NCBI GenBank assembly: GCA_030637025.1
Contig: DAOVVV010000011.1
Span: forward strand, 1 to 63,701
Source of the DNA: JAGLHV01 sp023143305 [NCBI: Clostridia bacterium]
Lineage (GTDB): Bacteria > CBDUZB01 > JAGLHV01
Direction of reading: 5' to 3'
Length of the DNA stretch: 63,701 nt
This document shows, piece by piece, positions 26,196 to 33,948 of the stretch. The stretch's first letter is position 1; every line of letters begins with the position of its first letter. The position numbers were made by a program, and so were the translations under genes. Under the pieces are notes generated by a model that worked only from the letters and a program-made list of their open reading frames with translations, made no database searches and was not told where the DNA came from.

Positions 26196-26768
26196 TTACG
26201 TGGCAGTAGCGGTAATAGTAACCGTAATATACTGCTGTGCTGTTACATCAGTACTTGTAGGTGCTTCAAAACAGAAATTTAAGTCTCTGGTAGCAGTGGT
26301 GGCAACACTATATCCTTTTAAACCCACTGCTTCGGCATCTATTGCGAATTTAGTAGCAGTAGAGGTTTGGTCACTGGTAGTGAGTGCATCTACGGCTCCA
26401 TCGTAGCTGCCTGCTGCGTTAGCTGTTGTTGAAAAGATAGCTGACATTCTGAATTCGTCTGCTCCCGGTGCTGCAGTTACTGATGTCCAGGGGGTTCCAC
26501 TTCCGGTCAAGGTGTAAGCAAGGCTTATATCATAGGTTTCGGTTACATTTCCATCGTTAGTAACGGTAATGGCTTGCGCGCCTGGTGCACTGGTTCCACC
26601 GGCAGATAATGCTCCAAAGGGATAGCTCGAACTACTTAGAGACACGCTTAAATCCTGGATCAATACTGTACAATAGATATCCTCGCTTAAAGCAGCGTAA
26701 ACAGTACCGCCGGCGATACTCAACAAAAATACTATCCCGATGATACTCAATAATTTTGATATTTTCAT
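26196..26768 (-). CDS. Small secreted, nearly free-standing YDFG-module protein
   Basis: 190 aa from ATG 26768, which has a near-perfect AAAGGAGG seven bases upstream; an in-frame ATG at 26795 lies upstream of that site. A signal peptide (about 1-23, ending VYA) is followed by mature ALSEDIYCTVLI, then one YDFG-type module (SSSYPFGALSAGGTS, ITVTNDGNVTETYDISLA, APGADEFRMSAIF, AQQYITVTITATAT). It lacks the cysteines of the larger proteins' modules. Strong ribosome site, own promoter and a c-di-GMP-I riboswitch suggest an abundant, regulated product, perhaps the main subunit of a surface structure. Family name unknown. Confidence 0.8.
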   Translation of the reverse strand: MKISKLLSIIGIVFLLSIAGGTVYAALSEDIYCTVLIQDLSVSLSSSSYPFGALSAGGTSAPGAQAITVTNDGNVTETYDISLAYTLTGSGTPWTSVTAAPGADEFRMSAIFSTTANAAGSYDGAVDALTTSDQTSTATKFAIDAEAVGLKGYSVATTATRDLNFCFEAPTSTDVTAQQYITVTITATAT

Positions 26769-26800
26769 CTTTAAATCCTCCTTTAGTTTATACATCTAAA

Positions 26801-26878
26801 TTATAGGTAAAAACCTATGTTTACATCTTTTTTTACTTTATTTTTTTCACCTCCTTTAGGATAGAATTTTGTGTTCAT
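26801..26878 (-). CDS. Possible 25-codon leader peptide
   Basis: ATG 26878 is preceded by AAGGAAG and reads MNTKFYPKGGEKNKVKKDV then six more residues to a stop at 26801, 32 bp before the 190-aa start. The end overlaps the hairpin ATAGGT-AAAA-ACCTAT (26803-26818). It could be a translated leader or chance; an AAAGGAGG lies inside the small frame. Confidence 0.25.
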   Translation of the reverse strand: MNTKFYPKGGEKNKVKKDVNIGFYL

Positions 26879-27012
26879 TTTTTTACCACTTCCTTTCTTT
26901 TTAATTTTTAAAATATTTCATTTAAATTTTTGTAATTGATTAATCAAACAATGCAAATAAATAACCGGATTACCCTTTTTTACTACAGATAACCCGGATT
27001 TTAAAGGCTTTT

Positions 27013-27115
27013 TTTATTGCCTTTGGGCAGCCCAGCCTCCCATCCTCCCTTGACTAATTCCGGGACCGTAGCTTTGTGTCTCCGCCTTACGACGGATTTA
27101 CCTTTTTCCAATAAA
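27013..27115 (-). ncRNA. Cyclic-di-GMP-I (GEMM-I) riboswitch upstream of the 190-aa gene
   Basis: Read on the minus strand. P1 is TTTATTG (27109-27115) with CAATAAA (27013-27019). P2 is TCCGTC-GTAA-GGCGGA, capped by a GNRA tetraloop. The joining segment GACACAAAGC resembles the GEMM core GACGCAAAGC, and the 3' part GGCTGGGCTGCC (27026-27037) resembles the conserved 3' half. The 3' P1 strand also takes part in AAAGGC-(10 nt)-GCCTTT, a possible alternative hairpin. One core position differs (A for G in the ACGC stretch). It lies about 245 bp before the 190-aa start. Confidence 0.75.
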
Positions 27116-27144
27116 GTTTTGAAAAGAAATACATTTTAAGTATC

Positions 27145-27184
27145 CTTATACCATAAAATTAGCACGAATTTTAATATTTGTCAA
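27145..27184 (-). promoter_or_regulatory. Sigma70-type promoter for the riboswitch/190-aa transcript
   Basis: Minus-strand TTGACA (27179-27184), 17-bp spacer, TAATTT (27156-27161). A TGgTATAAG extended -10 at 27145-27153 is an alternative. Both place the start just before the riboswitch aptamer. Confidence 0.55.
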
Positions 27185-27200
27185 CCCTAATTAAGGTTGA
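27181..27200. promoter_or_regulatory. Inverted repeat overlapping the -35
   Basis: TCAACC-CTAATTAA-GGTTGA, perfect 6-bp arms, overlapping the TTGACA at 27179-27184. Position and symmetry suit a repressor or activator site; the 3' end of an upstream transcript hairpin is the alternative. Confidence 0.4.
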
Positions 27201-27308
27201 TTTTGTCTTCGGAATTTCATTTTTAAATGCATTTTTTTTAAAGAAAAACATTTTTGAGTTTTTTATGTTCACCTATAAAAATTATTTAGTACTTTAAAGA
27301 TTCGGGAT

Positions 27309-28226
27309 TTATTTATTTATAGCAACATAAAGCCTGGAAAGAACTTTTAGATGAACTTTTTCCCCCAGTATTTTTGCTTGAATGATAAATACATATTTTT
27401 TACCTTTGTATTCTTTTTCCTTAGGAAAAGAAAGGTACATTTTTACTTCTCTTTCCTCTTTCGCCGGAACAAAAACTTTCGTTTTATTAAAAGTTAAAAA
27501 CCCCGGATTAGGCGTATCTTTGTAACCTTTTTTTAATTTTCCTCCTACATCTTCTACAGAAAGACTTTTTATTTCATAGGTAAAACCATATTTTTTATTG
27601 GGATTTATTATTTTAAGGGTTTGTTTAAGGTTATACACTTTACCCATTTTAATATTTTTTACTACAATATCATAAGGAAGAACGCTGAATTGGTAGTTCC
27701 CTTTTATTTTACCCGTTTCATCTTGAAAAGCCCCGCCTTTAGGAAGGGGGGAATGCTTGGAGGCAATAGTAAATAAGAGTTTACTTTTCAGGCCTATAGC
27801 AATGGAACCTGTACCGGCGATACTATGTGACCAAAAATAAACGATAAATTTTTTCCCTAAATATTTTTTGTTTTTAGGAATAGAAAGGAATAAATTTGTG
27901 ACCCCTGTTTGGTGAGCGGGTATAGTAAGTATTTCTTTTTCTATTTTTACCCATGAAATATCCGGAATAGCTTCAAAATCCCTTTCTAATTGATTCTTAC
28001 CCGGATAAACAGGTTCTACTTTGAGTGTTAAAGCAATATCACTGGTATTTTTTATTTTTAAAGGAAGATTAATTAAGTCTTTGGTATTATAAGTTTCCCC
28101 GATTTGCAAATTTTCTATGAGTATTTTTCCGAAAGAAGTGGATAAACCGGCAGTATAGGAAGGTTTTACAATTGAAAATTGCAGAGTAAAAATTAACAAA
28201 ACAAATAAAATGATTTTTTTTGGCAT
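27309..28226 (-). CDS. Periplasmic tandem Ig-domain protein, assembly-chaperone-like (second paralog)
   Basis: 305 aa. A signal peptide (about 1-26) and two similar beta-sandwich domains: about 28-165 (IENLQIGETYNT, then LFLSIPKNKKYLGKKFIVYF) and about 185-300 (VKNIKMGKVYNL, then MYLSFPKEKEYKGKKYVFII). It is a paralog of the 323-aa protein at 6881-7852. The interdomain linker carries HSPLPKGGAFQDE, encoded by a GC-rich palindromic stretch at 27729-27755 that looks like an inserted repeat. It starts four bases after the stop of the O-antigen ligase gene and is the last gene before the riboswitch-controlled 190-aa gene. Chaperone or anchor role is inferred from context. Confidence 0.7.
   Translation of the reverse strand: MPKKIILFVLLIFTLQFSIVKPSYTAGLSTSFGKILIENLQIGETYNTKDLINLPLKIKNTSDIALTLKVEPVYPGKNQLERDFEAIPDISWVKIEKEILTIPAHQTGVTNLFLSIPKNKKYLGKKFIVYFWSHSIAGTGSIAIGLKSKLLFTIASKHSPLPKGGAFQDETGKIKGNYQFSVLPYDIVVKNIKMGKVYNLKQTLKIINPNKKYGFTYEIKSLSVEDVGGKLKKGYKDTPNPGFLTFNKTKVFVPAKEEREVKMYLSFPKEKEYKGKKYVFIIQAKILGEKVHLKVLSRLYVAINK
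27729..27755. repeat. GC-rich palindromic repeat inserted in coding sequence
   Basis: CCCCGCCTTTAGGAAGGGGG is a near-perfect hairpin, far more GC-rich than its surroundings. It encodes SPLPKGG in the linker between two Ig domains. It resembles short dispersed palindromes that can insert in frame (RPE-like). Confidence 0.5.
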
Positions 28227-28229
28227 AAC

Positions 28230-30353
28230 TTATTTTTCTCCTGTTTTAATTATTTTTTTTAAATTAGCTAAATGAAATGTAGCTTCAGTAAAGTTTGGAT
28301 TAATTTTTAAAGCTTCTTGCCAGCAATTAATAGCTTTTAAGTTGTTTTTTTCTAAGGCATACATAATTCCTAAATTAAAGTGGGTGAGTGCTACCCGTGG
28401 ATTTATGTTTAATGAGTTTTTAAGTGTATCGATAGCCAACTTAGTCTTACCTTGCAAATAATAGACAGCGCCCATATTTGTGTAAGGTTCTATAAAATAG
28501 GGGTCTAGCACGATTGCTTTTTGGAAATTAATTATTGCGGGATTATAGAATTGTTTGTTTATTTTTCCTAAATAGACATAAGTTACCCCCAGGCCGTTGT
28601 ATCCCAGGGCATCCTGAGGAATAAATTTAATGTATTTTGTGTATTCTGTAATTGCTTGATTTAAAATTAATTTTTTTTCTTTATTATCCCTGGTAAACAA
28701 TGCTTTGTCCTGGTAAGCCTTAGCAAAATTTTGATGATATACTGCTTGATAAGGATTTAGTTGAACGGCTGTTTTATATTTTTCTATTGCCTGGTCATAT
28801 ATTTTTTTAGTGGAGAGAAACATACCGCTTTTAAAATAACGGTCAGCCCGATAAATTCTAAAAGCAAATAAGATAAGCATAAGGGTAGTAATACCAATTA
28901 TAGAATAAAGCGGATACTTAAGGGCTTTTAGATTTAAAGAGTATGGCAATTTAACTTTAACAAGAGAAAACATAGGAGATTCTTTATTTTCAGCAACAGG
29001 GTTATTAGATGTTCCTTTTTCAATAATAGTAATGAAACTAACCAACAACCAAAAAATAACGGAAGTGGTTAAAATGCTGAAACTGAATTGATTCTGGATT
29101 AAAAGCGCCGCAGCGGAAGAAATTAATCCGGCAGTTAAAAGTTTTATTTCTAAACTGCCGGGGCACAACCGGCCGTTTAAAGATAAATCTTTTTTTTTGA
29201 TAATTTTTATTCCTGCCTGAAAAAAAGTAAATAATAAAAAAAGATATATTATTAAACCAATTATTCCCCGGGTGGCAATAATTTGTAAAAATTCATTATG
29301 GGCATAACCGGCATTAACATTTCTTCGGGAAAATGTTTCGTAAGCAGGAGACATATAATGGCGGAAATGTATACCAAAGGTATCTTGTCCCGTGCCCAAA
29401 AGAGGGTTTTTTTTGATCATATTTAAAGAACTTTTCCATCCACTTAAGCGGGAAGCTATATCCGCTTCTTCTAAATTTGTAATTGAGTTAATTCTTGCTT
29501 TGACCGGAGAAAAAATATTTGAGCGAAAGTTTTTTCCGGGAAGGGTATTATTAAAAAAGAAAAGAATAATAGTAAATAAAATAATAGTTCCGGTTAGGTA
29601 AAGTATTTTTTTAGGAAGATGAAAGAAAAGGGTTTTGGGGGTTAAAATTACCCATAACAGGATTGATCCGCTTAATCCCAGCCATGCTGCACGTGAATAA
29701 GTAAAGATGAGACAGGTAAAGAGCAAAAGCAGAAGAAAAAGGTAATATATTTTCATTTTTTTAATTATTCTGCTTAAAGTAAGAGGGATAAGCATAATCA
29801 GGTAGGCGCCTAAAAAATTAGGATTACCTAAACTTGAACAAACTCTTTCTTGAGGAGAAAAAGACCATTTAACGAAATCCAGGCCAAAATGTTGAAATAT
29901 TCCATATAAGGCAACAAATGCTCCACTAATAAGCAGGAAAGAAATTATTTTTTCTATTTTATGGAAAGATAAATTAGTAGTTACTAAAAAGTATAAGAAG
30001 ATACAACCGCTTATACAAATAAACCCTTCAAAATAAAACAGATACATTCCCCATAGACTGATATAAATATTGGTAGAATATATTACGGAAGCAAAAATGC
30101 TTATAAAATAAACAAAAACAGCAATATTTAAGGGTGTTTTCAAAGTTGTAATTGAAAGATTAGGGTTTTCTGTTGTTTTTATTAACCAGGCCGCACCTAA
30201 AATTAAAAGAAAGCAAATAAATAAACAGGCTTTTGGTAGGGAAAAAACATCATTTAAGTAGGGGTTAAATACCAGAGGAAGCAAGAATACCAGACTAAGT
30301 AGTCCTTTTTCTATTACCAGGGTGCAAAAAATTAAGTTTTTTTTATCCGGCAT
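28230..30353 (-). CDS. O-antigen ligase/polymerase (Wzy_C) with C-terminal TPRs
   Basis: 707 aa from ATG 30353 (AGGTGA five bases upstream); a GTG at 30362 is in frame. About 12 membrane segments. The Wzy/WaaL pattern is present: GNPNFLGAYLIMLIPLTLS, RAAWLGLSGS, then the large periplasmic loop GTGQDTFGIHFRHY and NAGYAHNEFLQIIATRGIIG with the conserved His. Residues about 495-700 are TPRs (YTNMGAVYYLQGKTKLAIDTL). Known role: transfer or polymerisation of lipid-linked glycan on the periplasmic face; TPR-tailed versions sometimes glycosylate pilins. It is four bases from the 305-aa gene. Confidence 0.85.
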   Translation of the reverse strand: MPDKKNLIFCTLVIEKGLLSLVFLLPLVFNPYLNDVFSLPKACLFICFLLILGAAWLIKTTENPNLSITTLKTPLNIAVFVYFISIFASVIYSTNIYISLWGMYLFYFEGFICISGCIFLYFLVTTNLSFHKIEKIISFLLISGAFVALYGIFQHFGLDFVKWSFSPQERVCSSLGNPNFLGAYLIMLIPLTLSRIIKKMKIYYLFLLLLLFTCLIFTYSRAAWLGLSGSILLWVILTPKTLFFHLPKKILYLTGTIILFTIILFFFNNTLPGKNFRSNIFSPVKARINSITNLEEADIASRLSGWKSSLNMIKKNPLLGTGQDTFGIHFRHYMSPAYETFSRRNVNAGYAHNEFLQIIATRGIIGLIIYLFLLFTFFQAGIKIIKKKDLSLNGRLCPGSLEIKLLTAGLISSAAALLIQNQFSFSILTTSVIFWLLVSFITIIEKGTSNNPVAENKESPMFSLVKVKLPYSLNLKALKYPLYSIIGITTLMLILFAFRIYRADRYFKSGMFLSTKKIYDQAIEKYKTAVQLNPYQAVYHQNFAKAYQDKALFTRDNKEKKLILNQAITEYTKYIKFIPQDALGYNGLGVTYVYLGKINKQFYNPAIINFQKAIVLDPYFIEPYTNMGAVYYLQGKTKLAIDTLKNSLNINPRVALTHFNLGIMYALEKNNLKAINCWQEALKINPNFTEATFHLANLKKIIKTGEK

Positions 30354-30408
30354 AAATATCACCTGAGGACAGATCGTTATTAGAATATTCCTCCATGTAA
30401 AGAATATT

Positions 30409-31905
30409 TTATTGTACTTTCAAAGATATTAAGGTTATATCATCGTTTTGTTCGGCACCGGCAGTAAAATTTTCTATTTCTTTTTTAAGTTTATTAATAA
30501 TATTCTGAGCAGTATTATCTTTATAGTTTAAAACTGCCTTTTCCAGCCGGGATTCTCCAAATTCTTCTTTTTTTCTATTCATTGCTTCTGTTATGCCGTC
30601 AGTATAAAAAATTATTAAGTCATTTTCACTTAGAGAAATGGTTTCTTGTTTTATATTTTGATTAAATAATGTTTCGGTAGCTATTCCTAAAGCTATGCCG
30701 CTGGATTTAGTCCAGGATGCTTTGTTTTGTTGAATAAGTAATAATGGATTATGACCGGCACTTGCATATTGAAATGTTTTGTTTTTTGTGTCCAGAATGG
30801 CAAAAAGCATGGTTACAAAAAGTCCTTTTTTTATATCGCGGCAGACTAAAATATTAGTTTTGGCTAAAACTTCTGCCGGTGGACTTGTTTTTGTTATTTG
30901 AGAACGGAATATACTGCGGGTAAGAGCCATTCCTAAAGAACCGGGAATTCCTTTTCCGGAAACATCAGCAATTACAAGACCAAGTTTTTCCGGGGTTATC
31001 CAGAAGAAATCATAGTAATCACCACCAATTTCTTTAGCTGCTTTGTAAAAAGCGCCAATATCAAAAGATGCATTTTCAGGGCATTTTTTAGGAAGTAAAG
31101 ATTGTTGGATTTGTTGTGCAATTTGTAATTCCTTTTTTAAACGTGCCCCTTCAATAAGTTTTTCTTGTGCATTTTTTAATTTTTGGGTCATTTCGTTAAA
31201 AGTTTCAGCTAGTTGACCGATTTCATCTTTAGTCGGGATTATGATTTTGTAGTCTAAATTACCGGTACCGATTATTCGTACTCCTTTAGTGAGTATCCCT
31301 ATCGGTTTGGTAATAAAAGAAACCAGTATCCAGGAAATAATTAATCCTAAAACAAGGACAAAAACAGTAATAGCAAAAATAATGTTTTTTACTTTCTTTA
31401 TTGTTGCAGCAATTTCTTTCCCCGAAAATCCTAAACGGATAGTTCCTAGTTTATTGTTGTTGCTTAAAATAGGGACAGCGATGTCATAATAATCATCCAT
31501 GGAAGAATCTGTGTTATGCTGAATAAGGGTTCCTTTCTTTACTTCTACTGCCTTTTGCCAAAAAGGATCCTTAAAGGTTGTCCCTTTGATTACACGGTGA
31601 TCAGAATGAGAAATAACCTTGCCGGTCTTATCCAGAATCATAGCATACAATATGGATTTATCTTCTGCGATTTTATCCATATAAATACCTAAAAGTAATT
31701 CATCCCCACTTAGTAAAGCTTCTGCGCTTGTTGCTGCTAAATTAGAACCTAACGCTTCACCTTTTTTTTGCATTTCTTTAATTAGTGGTTTTTTTATTTC
31801 ATTGGAAATGATTAATCCAACACTTATCATAGTTAGGGCGATTAGTCCGCTGATGATCAAACTGAATTTTTTTTTCAAACTTGTTTTTCTTTTTCGTTCT
31901 TTCAT
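30409..31905 (-). CDS. Membrane sensor SpoIIE/RsbU-type protein phosphatase
   Basis: 498 aa. TM1 about 13-33, an extracytoplasmic sensor of about 140 residues, TM2 about 178-200, HAMP about 200-250, then a PP2C/SpoIIE domain (about 265-498). Metal-binding motifs GGDYYDF, VIADVSGKGIPG, FYTDGITE and AEQNDDIT are all present, so it should be active. Known role: dephosphorylation of an anti-sigma-antagonist in a partner-switching pathway. No STAS or anti-sigma kinase gene is in the window. The sensor resembles that of the 390-aa protein at 49313-50485 in the Tad locus, so one stimulus may reach both systems. It starts 14 bp after the OmpA gene. Confidence 0.9.
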   Translation of the reverse strand: MKERKRKTSLKKKFSLIISGLIALTMISVGLIISNEIKKPLIKEMQKKGEALGSNLAATSAEALLSGDELLLGIYMDKIAEDKSILYAMILDKTGKVISHSDHRVIKGTTFKDPFWQKAVEVKKGTLIQHNTDSSMDDYYDIAVPILSNNNKLGTIRLGFSGKEIAATIKKVKNIIFAITVFVLVLGLIISWILVSFITKPIGILTKGVRIIGTGNLDYKIIIPTKDEIGQLAETFNEMTQKLKNAQEKLIEGARLKKELQIAQQIQQSLLPKKCPENASFDIGAFYKAAKEIGGDYYDFFWITPEKLGLVIADVSGKGIPGSLGMALTRSIFRSQITKTSPPAEVLAKTNILVCRDIKKGLFVTMLFAILDTKNKTFQYASAGHNPLLLIQQNKASWTKSSGIALGIATETLFNQNIKQETISLSENDLIIFYTDGITEAMNRKKEEFGESRLEKAVLNYKDNTAQNIINKLKKEIENFTAGAEQNDDITLISLKVQ

Positions 31906-31919
31906 TTTTTCCCTTACAG

Positions 31920-33911
31920 CTAGTTTTTAGTTTCGATAATAATTTCTACTCTGCGGTTCTTAGCGCGTCCTAAAACTGTTTTGTTGGAAGCTGTAGGTTT
32001 CGTTTGGCCGAAACCTTTTACAGAAAAAGCTTCTGCGGATAAAGTATTATCCTTTATTAAAGCTTGAAAAACAGTGTGTGCACGAGCTTGAGAAAGTTTT
32101 AAATTAGAAGAATAGAGACACTTGCTTCCTATGGGAACATTGTCGGTGTGTCCGTTTATTTTAATTTTAAGATTGGGGTATTTTTCCGAAGGATATCTTT
32201 TTAAGAAATTAACCACTGTAGCAATTGTTTCGTCTCCGCCTTTTTTTATTTGAGCACTTCCGGAGTCAAAGAGTAAGGTTTCCTGTAGAGTAAGACGGGT
32301 AACAACTTCTTTCTTTTTTGCGGTAGTAATTTTTTCTACCAGGATTGCGGGAGTAGATTTAACTTTGGCTATCATTACGGTCTTTGTTGTTGCCGTTTGG
32401 CCAAGCCAGTCGGTTAAAGTTGCCCGGATAGGGTTTTTTCCTTCTTCCAGATTGATTAGAGCGGTAAATGTTTGGTTGGTAGAGTCTAAGGTAGCTAATA
32501 TATTACCCGGTTGAACAAGTATGTTGTCAATTTTGTTTTTGTTGTATGTTCCTGAAATCTTTTGTAGTCCTATGTTTCGGGTGGCAGTAGTAGAGTCAAT
32601 GGTGATTTTAGGAGGAATAGTATCTATTTTAATGGTAGCTAAGGATGAATTATAATCTTCTTGTTCATTTTCAACGGTTAGGCGAAGATTATAAGTATCA
32701 CTTAAACAAGGTAAATTTTCCATTGTCCAAATAATTTGGTAATGGTTTTTTGTTTTAGCAGGAATAACGGTTATTTCTGTATTAGTCCATATGTCAGGGA
32801 AAGATGCTGTACTGTATTCTATTACCGGTTTGCCCATTTTTTGATAACTGGAAATAAAACAATCTATTTTTAACGGGGTAGAAATTTTTAGTTTGGTAAG
32901 AGAACTTAGTTTTGTATTAATTTCTACTTGAGGAATTTGTTTGTTATATCGGCGGATTCCTTTATCATCTGTGCCAAACCAGACATAATTTCCGTCTACC
33001 AGGATTGTGCTTAATGATATGCCTTCTTTAGAGGAAAATGTTTTCCATTTTTTCGTATCCATATTAAAGAGACTTATTCCATCAAATGTTCCCACCCATA
33101 GATTTTTTCCATCACGGGCAATTGCCTGAACAAAGTTATCACATAACCCGTTAGAAGTTGTATAGGTTTTCCATGTTTGAGAAGATTTGTTATAGCTGCG
33201 TACCCCCCCCCCATTAGTTCCACACCAGATAAAGCCCCTTTCTGCGGTTAAAACGATATTGCTGTAAAGAGTAGTTTGAGGATATTGTATGTTCCATTCT
33301 CCTGTATGGAGATTAAGGGTGTTGATTACCGCGCCGACAGTTCCTATAATCAGGTAAGCTCCATCCCGGATCAAAGTCTTAATTCTATTATCAAAAAGGC
33401 CGTCTTTGGTTGTGTAAACAGCACCCATAGTCTTAGTTGTTTTATTAAAAGAAGTTAAACCTATTTCGGTGCCTATCCAGATAGTATTTCCAATGTTTAG
33501 AAGCGTATTTACCTGGTTATGGGGTAAACCGTTTTTCATGGTGTAAGTGGTCCAGGATTTTTTATTTTTATTAAATAGGGTTAATCCTTTTTTTGTGCCG
33601 AACCAGACCTTGTCGTTCAGGACAAGAATACTGTTGATGTAATTAGAAGCGAGGCCGTCGTTAATGGTATAATTAGTCCAGGTGTTTTTTTTTGTGTTGA
33701 AAAGGCTTACTCCCTTTTGAGTTCCAATCCAGAAAGCATGTTTATCTTTAGCGATACAGTTAATGGTTTCTCCTATTAATCCACAATTTGTCTTGTTGTA
33801 AAAAGTCCAGTCCGGGTTTTTATCGCTTTCCGCTATGCTTTTTGCAGGATAAAGGAAAAAATAGTTACAACAGCAGATGAATAATATAACTAATATACTT
33901 TTTTTGGACAT
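31920..33911 (-). CDS. Two-component-type beta-propeller, Ig and OmpA-like outer membrane protein
   Basis: 663 aa with signal peptide (about 1-27) and a GGGAGGAAG ribosome site. About seven propeller repeats (SYNKSSQTWKTYTTSNGL, NLWVGTFDGISLFN) cover 30-330, the Reg_prop type usually found in sensor periplasmic domains. Beta-sandwich domains follow (about 335-515), then a C-terminal OmpA peptidoglycan-binding domain (about 540-663; INGHTDNVPIG, NLKLSQARAHTVFQ, GRAKNRRVEI). Likely envelope-anchored with the propeller facing outward or in the periplasm. A run of ten G on the coding strand (33203-33212) falls in the propeller and could cause phase variation. The C-terminus is duplicated as a remnant at 36129-36358. 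Confidence 0.85.
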   Translation of the reverse strand: MSKKSILVILFICCCNYFFLYPAKSIAESDKNPDWTFYNKTNCGLIGETINCIAKDKHAFWIGTQKGVSLFNTKKNTWTNYTINDGLASNYINSILVLNDKVWFGTKKGLTLFNKNKKSWTTYTMKNGLPHNQVNTLLNIGNTIWIGTEIGLTSFNKTTKTMGAVYTTKDGLFDNRIKTLIRDGAYLIIGTVGAVINTLNLHTGEWNIQYPQTTLYSNIVLTAERGFIWCGTNGGGVRSYNKSSQTWKTYTTSNGLCDNFVQAIARDGKNLWVGTFDGISLFNMDTKKWKTFSSKEGISLSTILVDGNYVWFGTDDKGIRRYNKQIPQVEINTKLSSLTKLKISTPLKIDCFISSYQKMGKPVIEYSTASFPDIWTNTEITVIPAKTKNHYQIIWTMENLPCLSDTYNLRLTVENEQEDYNSSLATIKIDTIPPKITIDSTTATRNIGLQKISGTYNKNKIDNILVQPGNILATLDSTNQTFTALINLEEGKNPIRATLTDWLGQTATTKTVMIAKVKSTPAILVEKITTAKKKEVVTRLTLQETLLFDSGSAQIKKGGDETIATVVNFLKRYPSEKYPNLKIKINGHTDNVPIGSKCLYSSNLKLSQARAHTVFQALIKDNTLSAEAFSVKGFGQTKPTASNKTVLGRAKNRRVEIIIETKN
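33203..33212 (-). repeat. Poly-G(10) tract inside the propeller/OmpA gene
   Basis: Ten consecutive C on the plus strand, coding Asn-Gly-Gly-Gly-Val. Runs this long are rare in an AT-rich genome; a one-base slip would truncate the protein before OmpA. Confidence 0.85.
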
Positions 33912-33948
33912 AATTACTTCCTCCCTGAATATAATGTTGATAAATTTC

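Noticed and set aside
26196-26768. TasA/camelysin homology for the 190-aa protein
   Set aside because: The small-subunit style and VTN.G strand are similar, but the TasA start motif and SipW-type context are absent; kept as unnamed.
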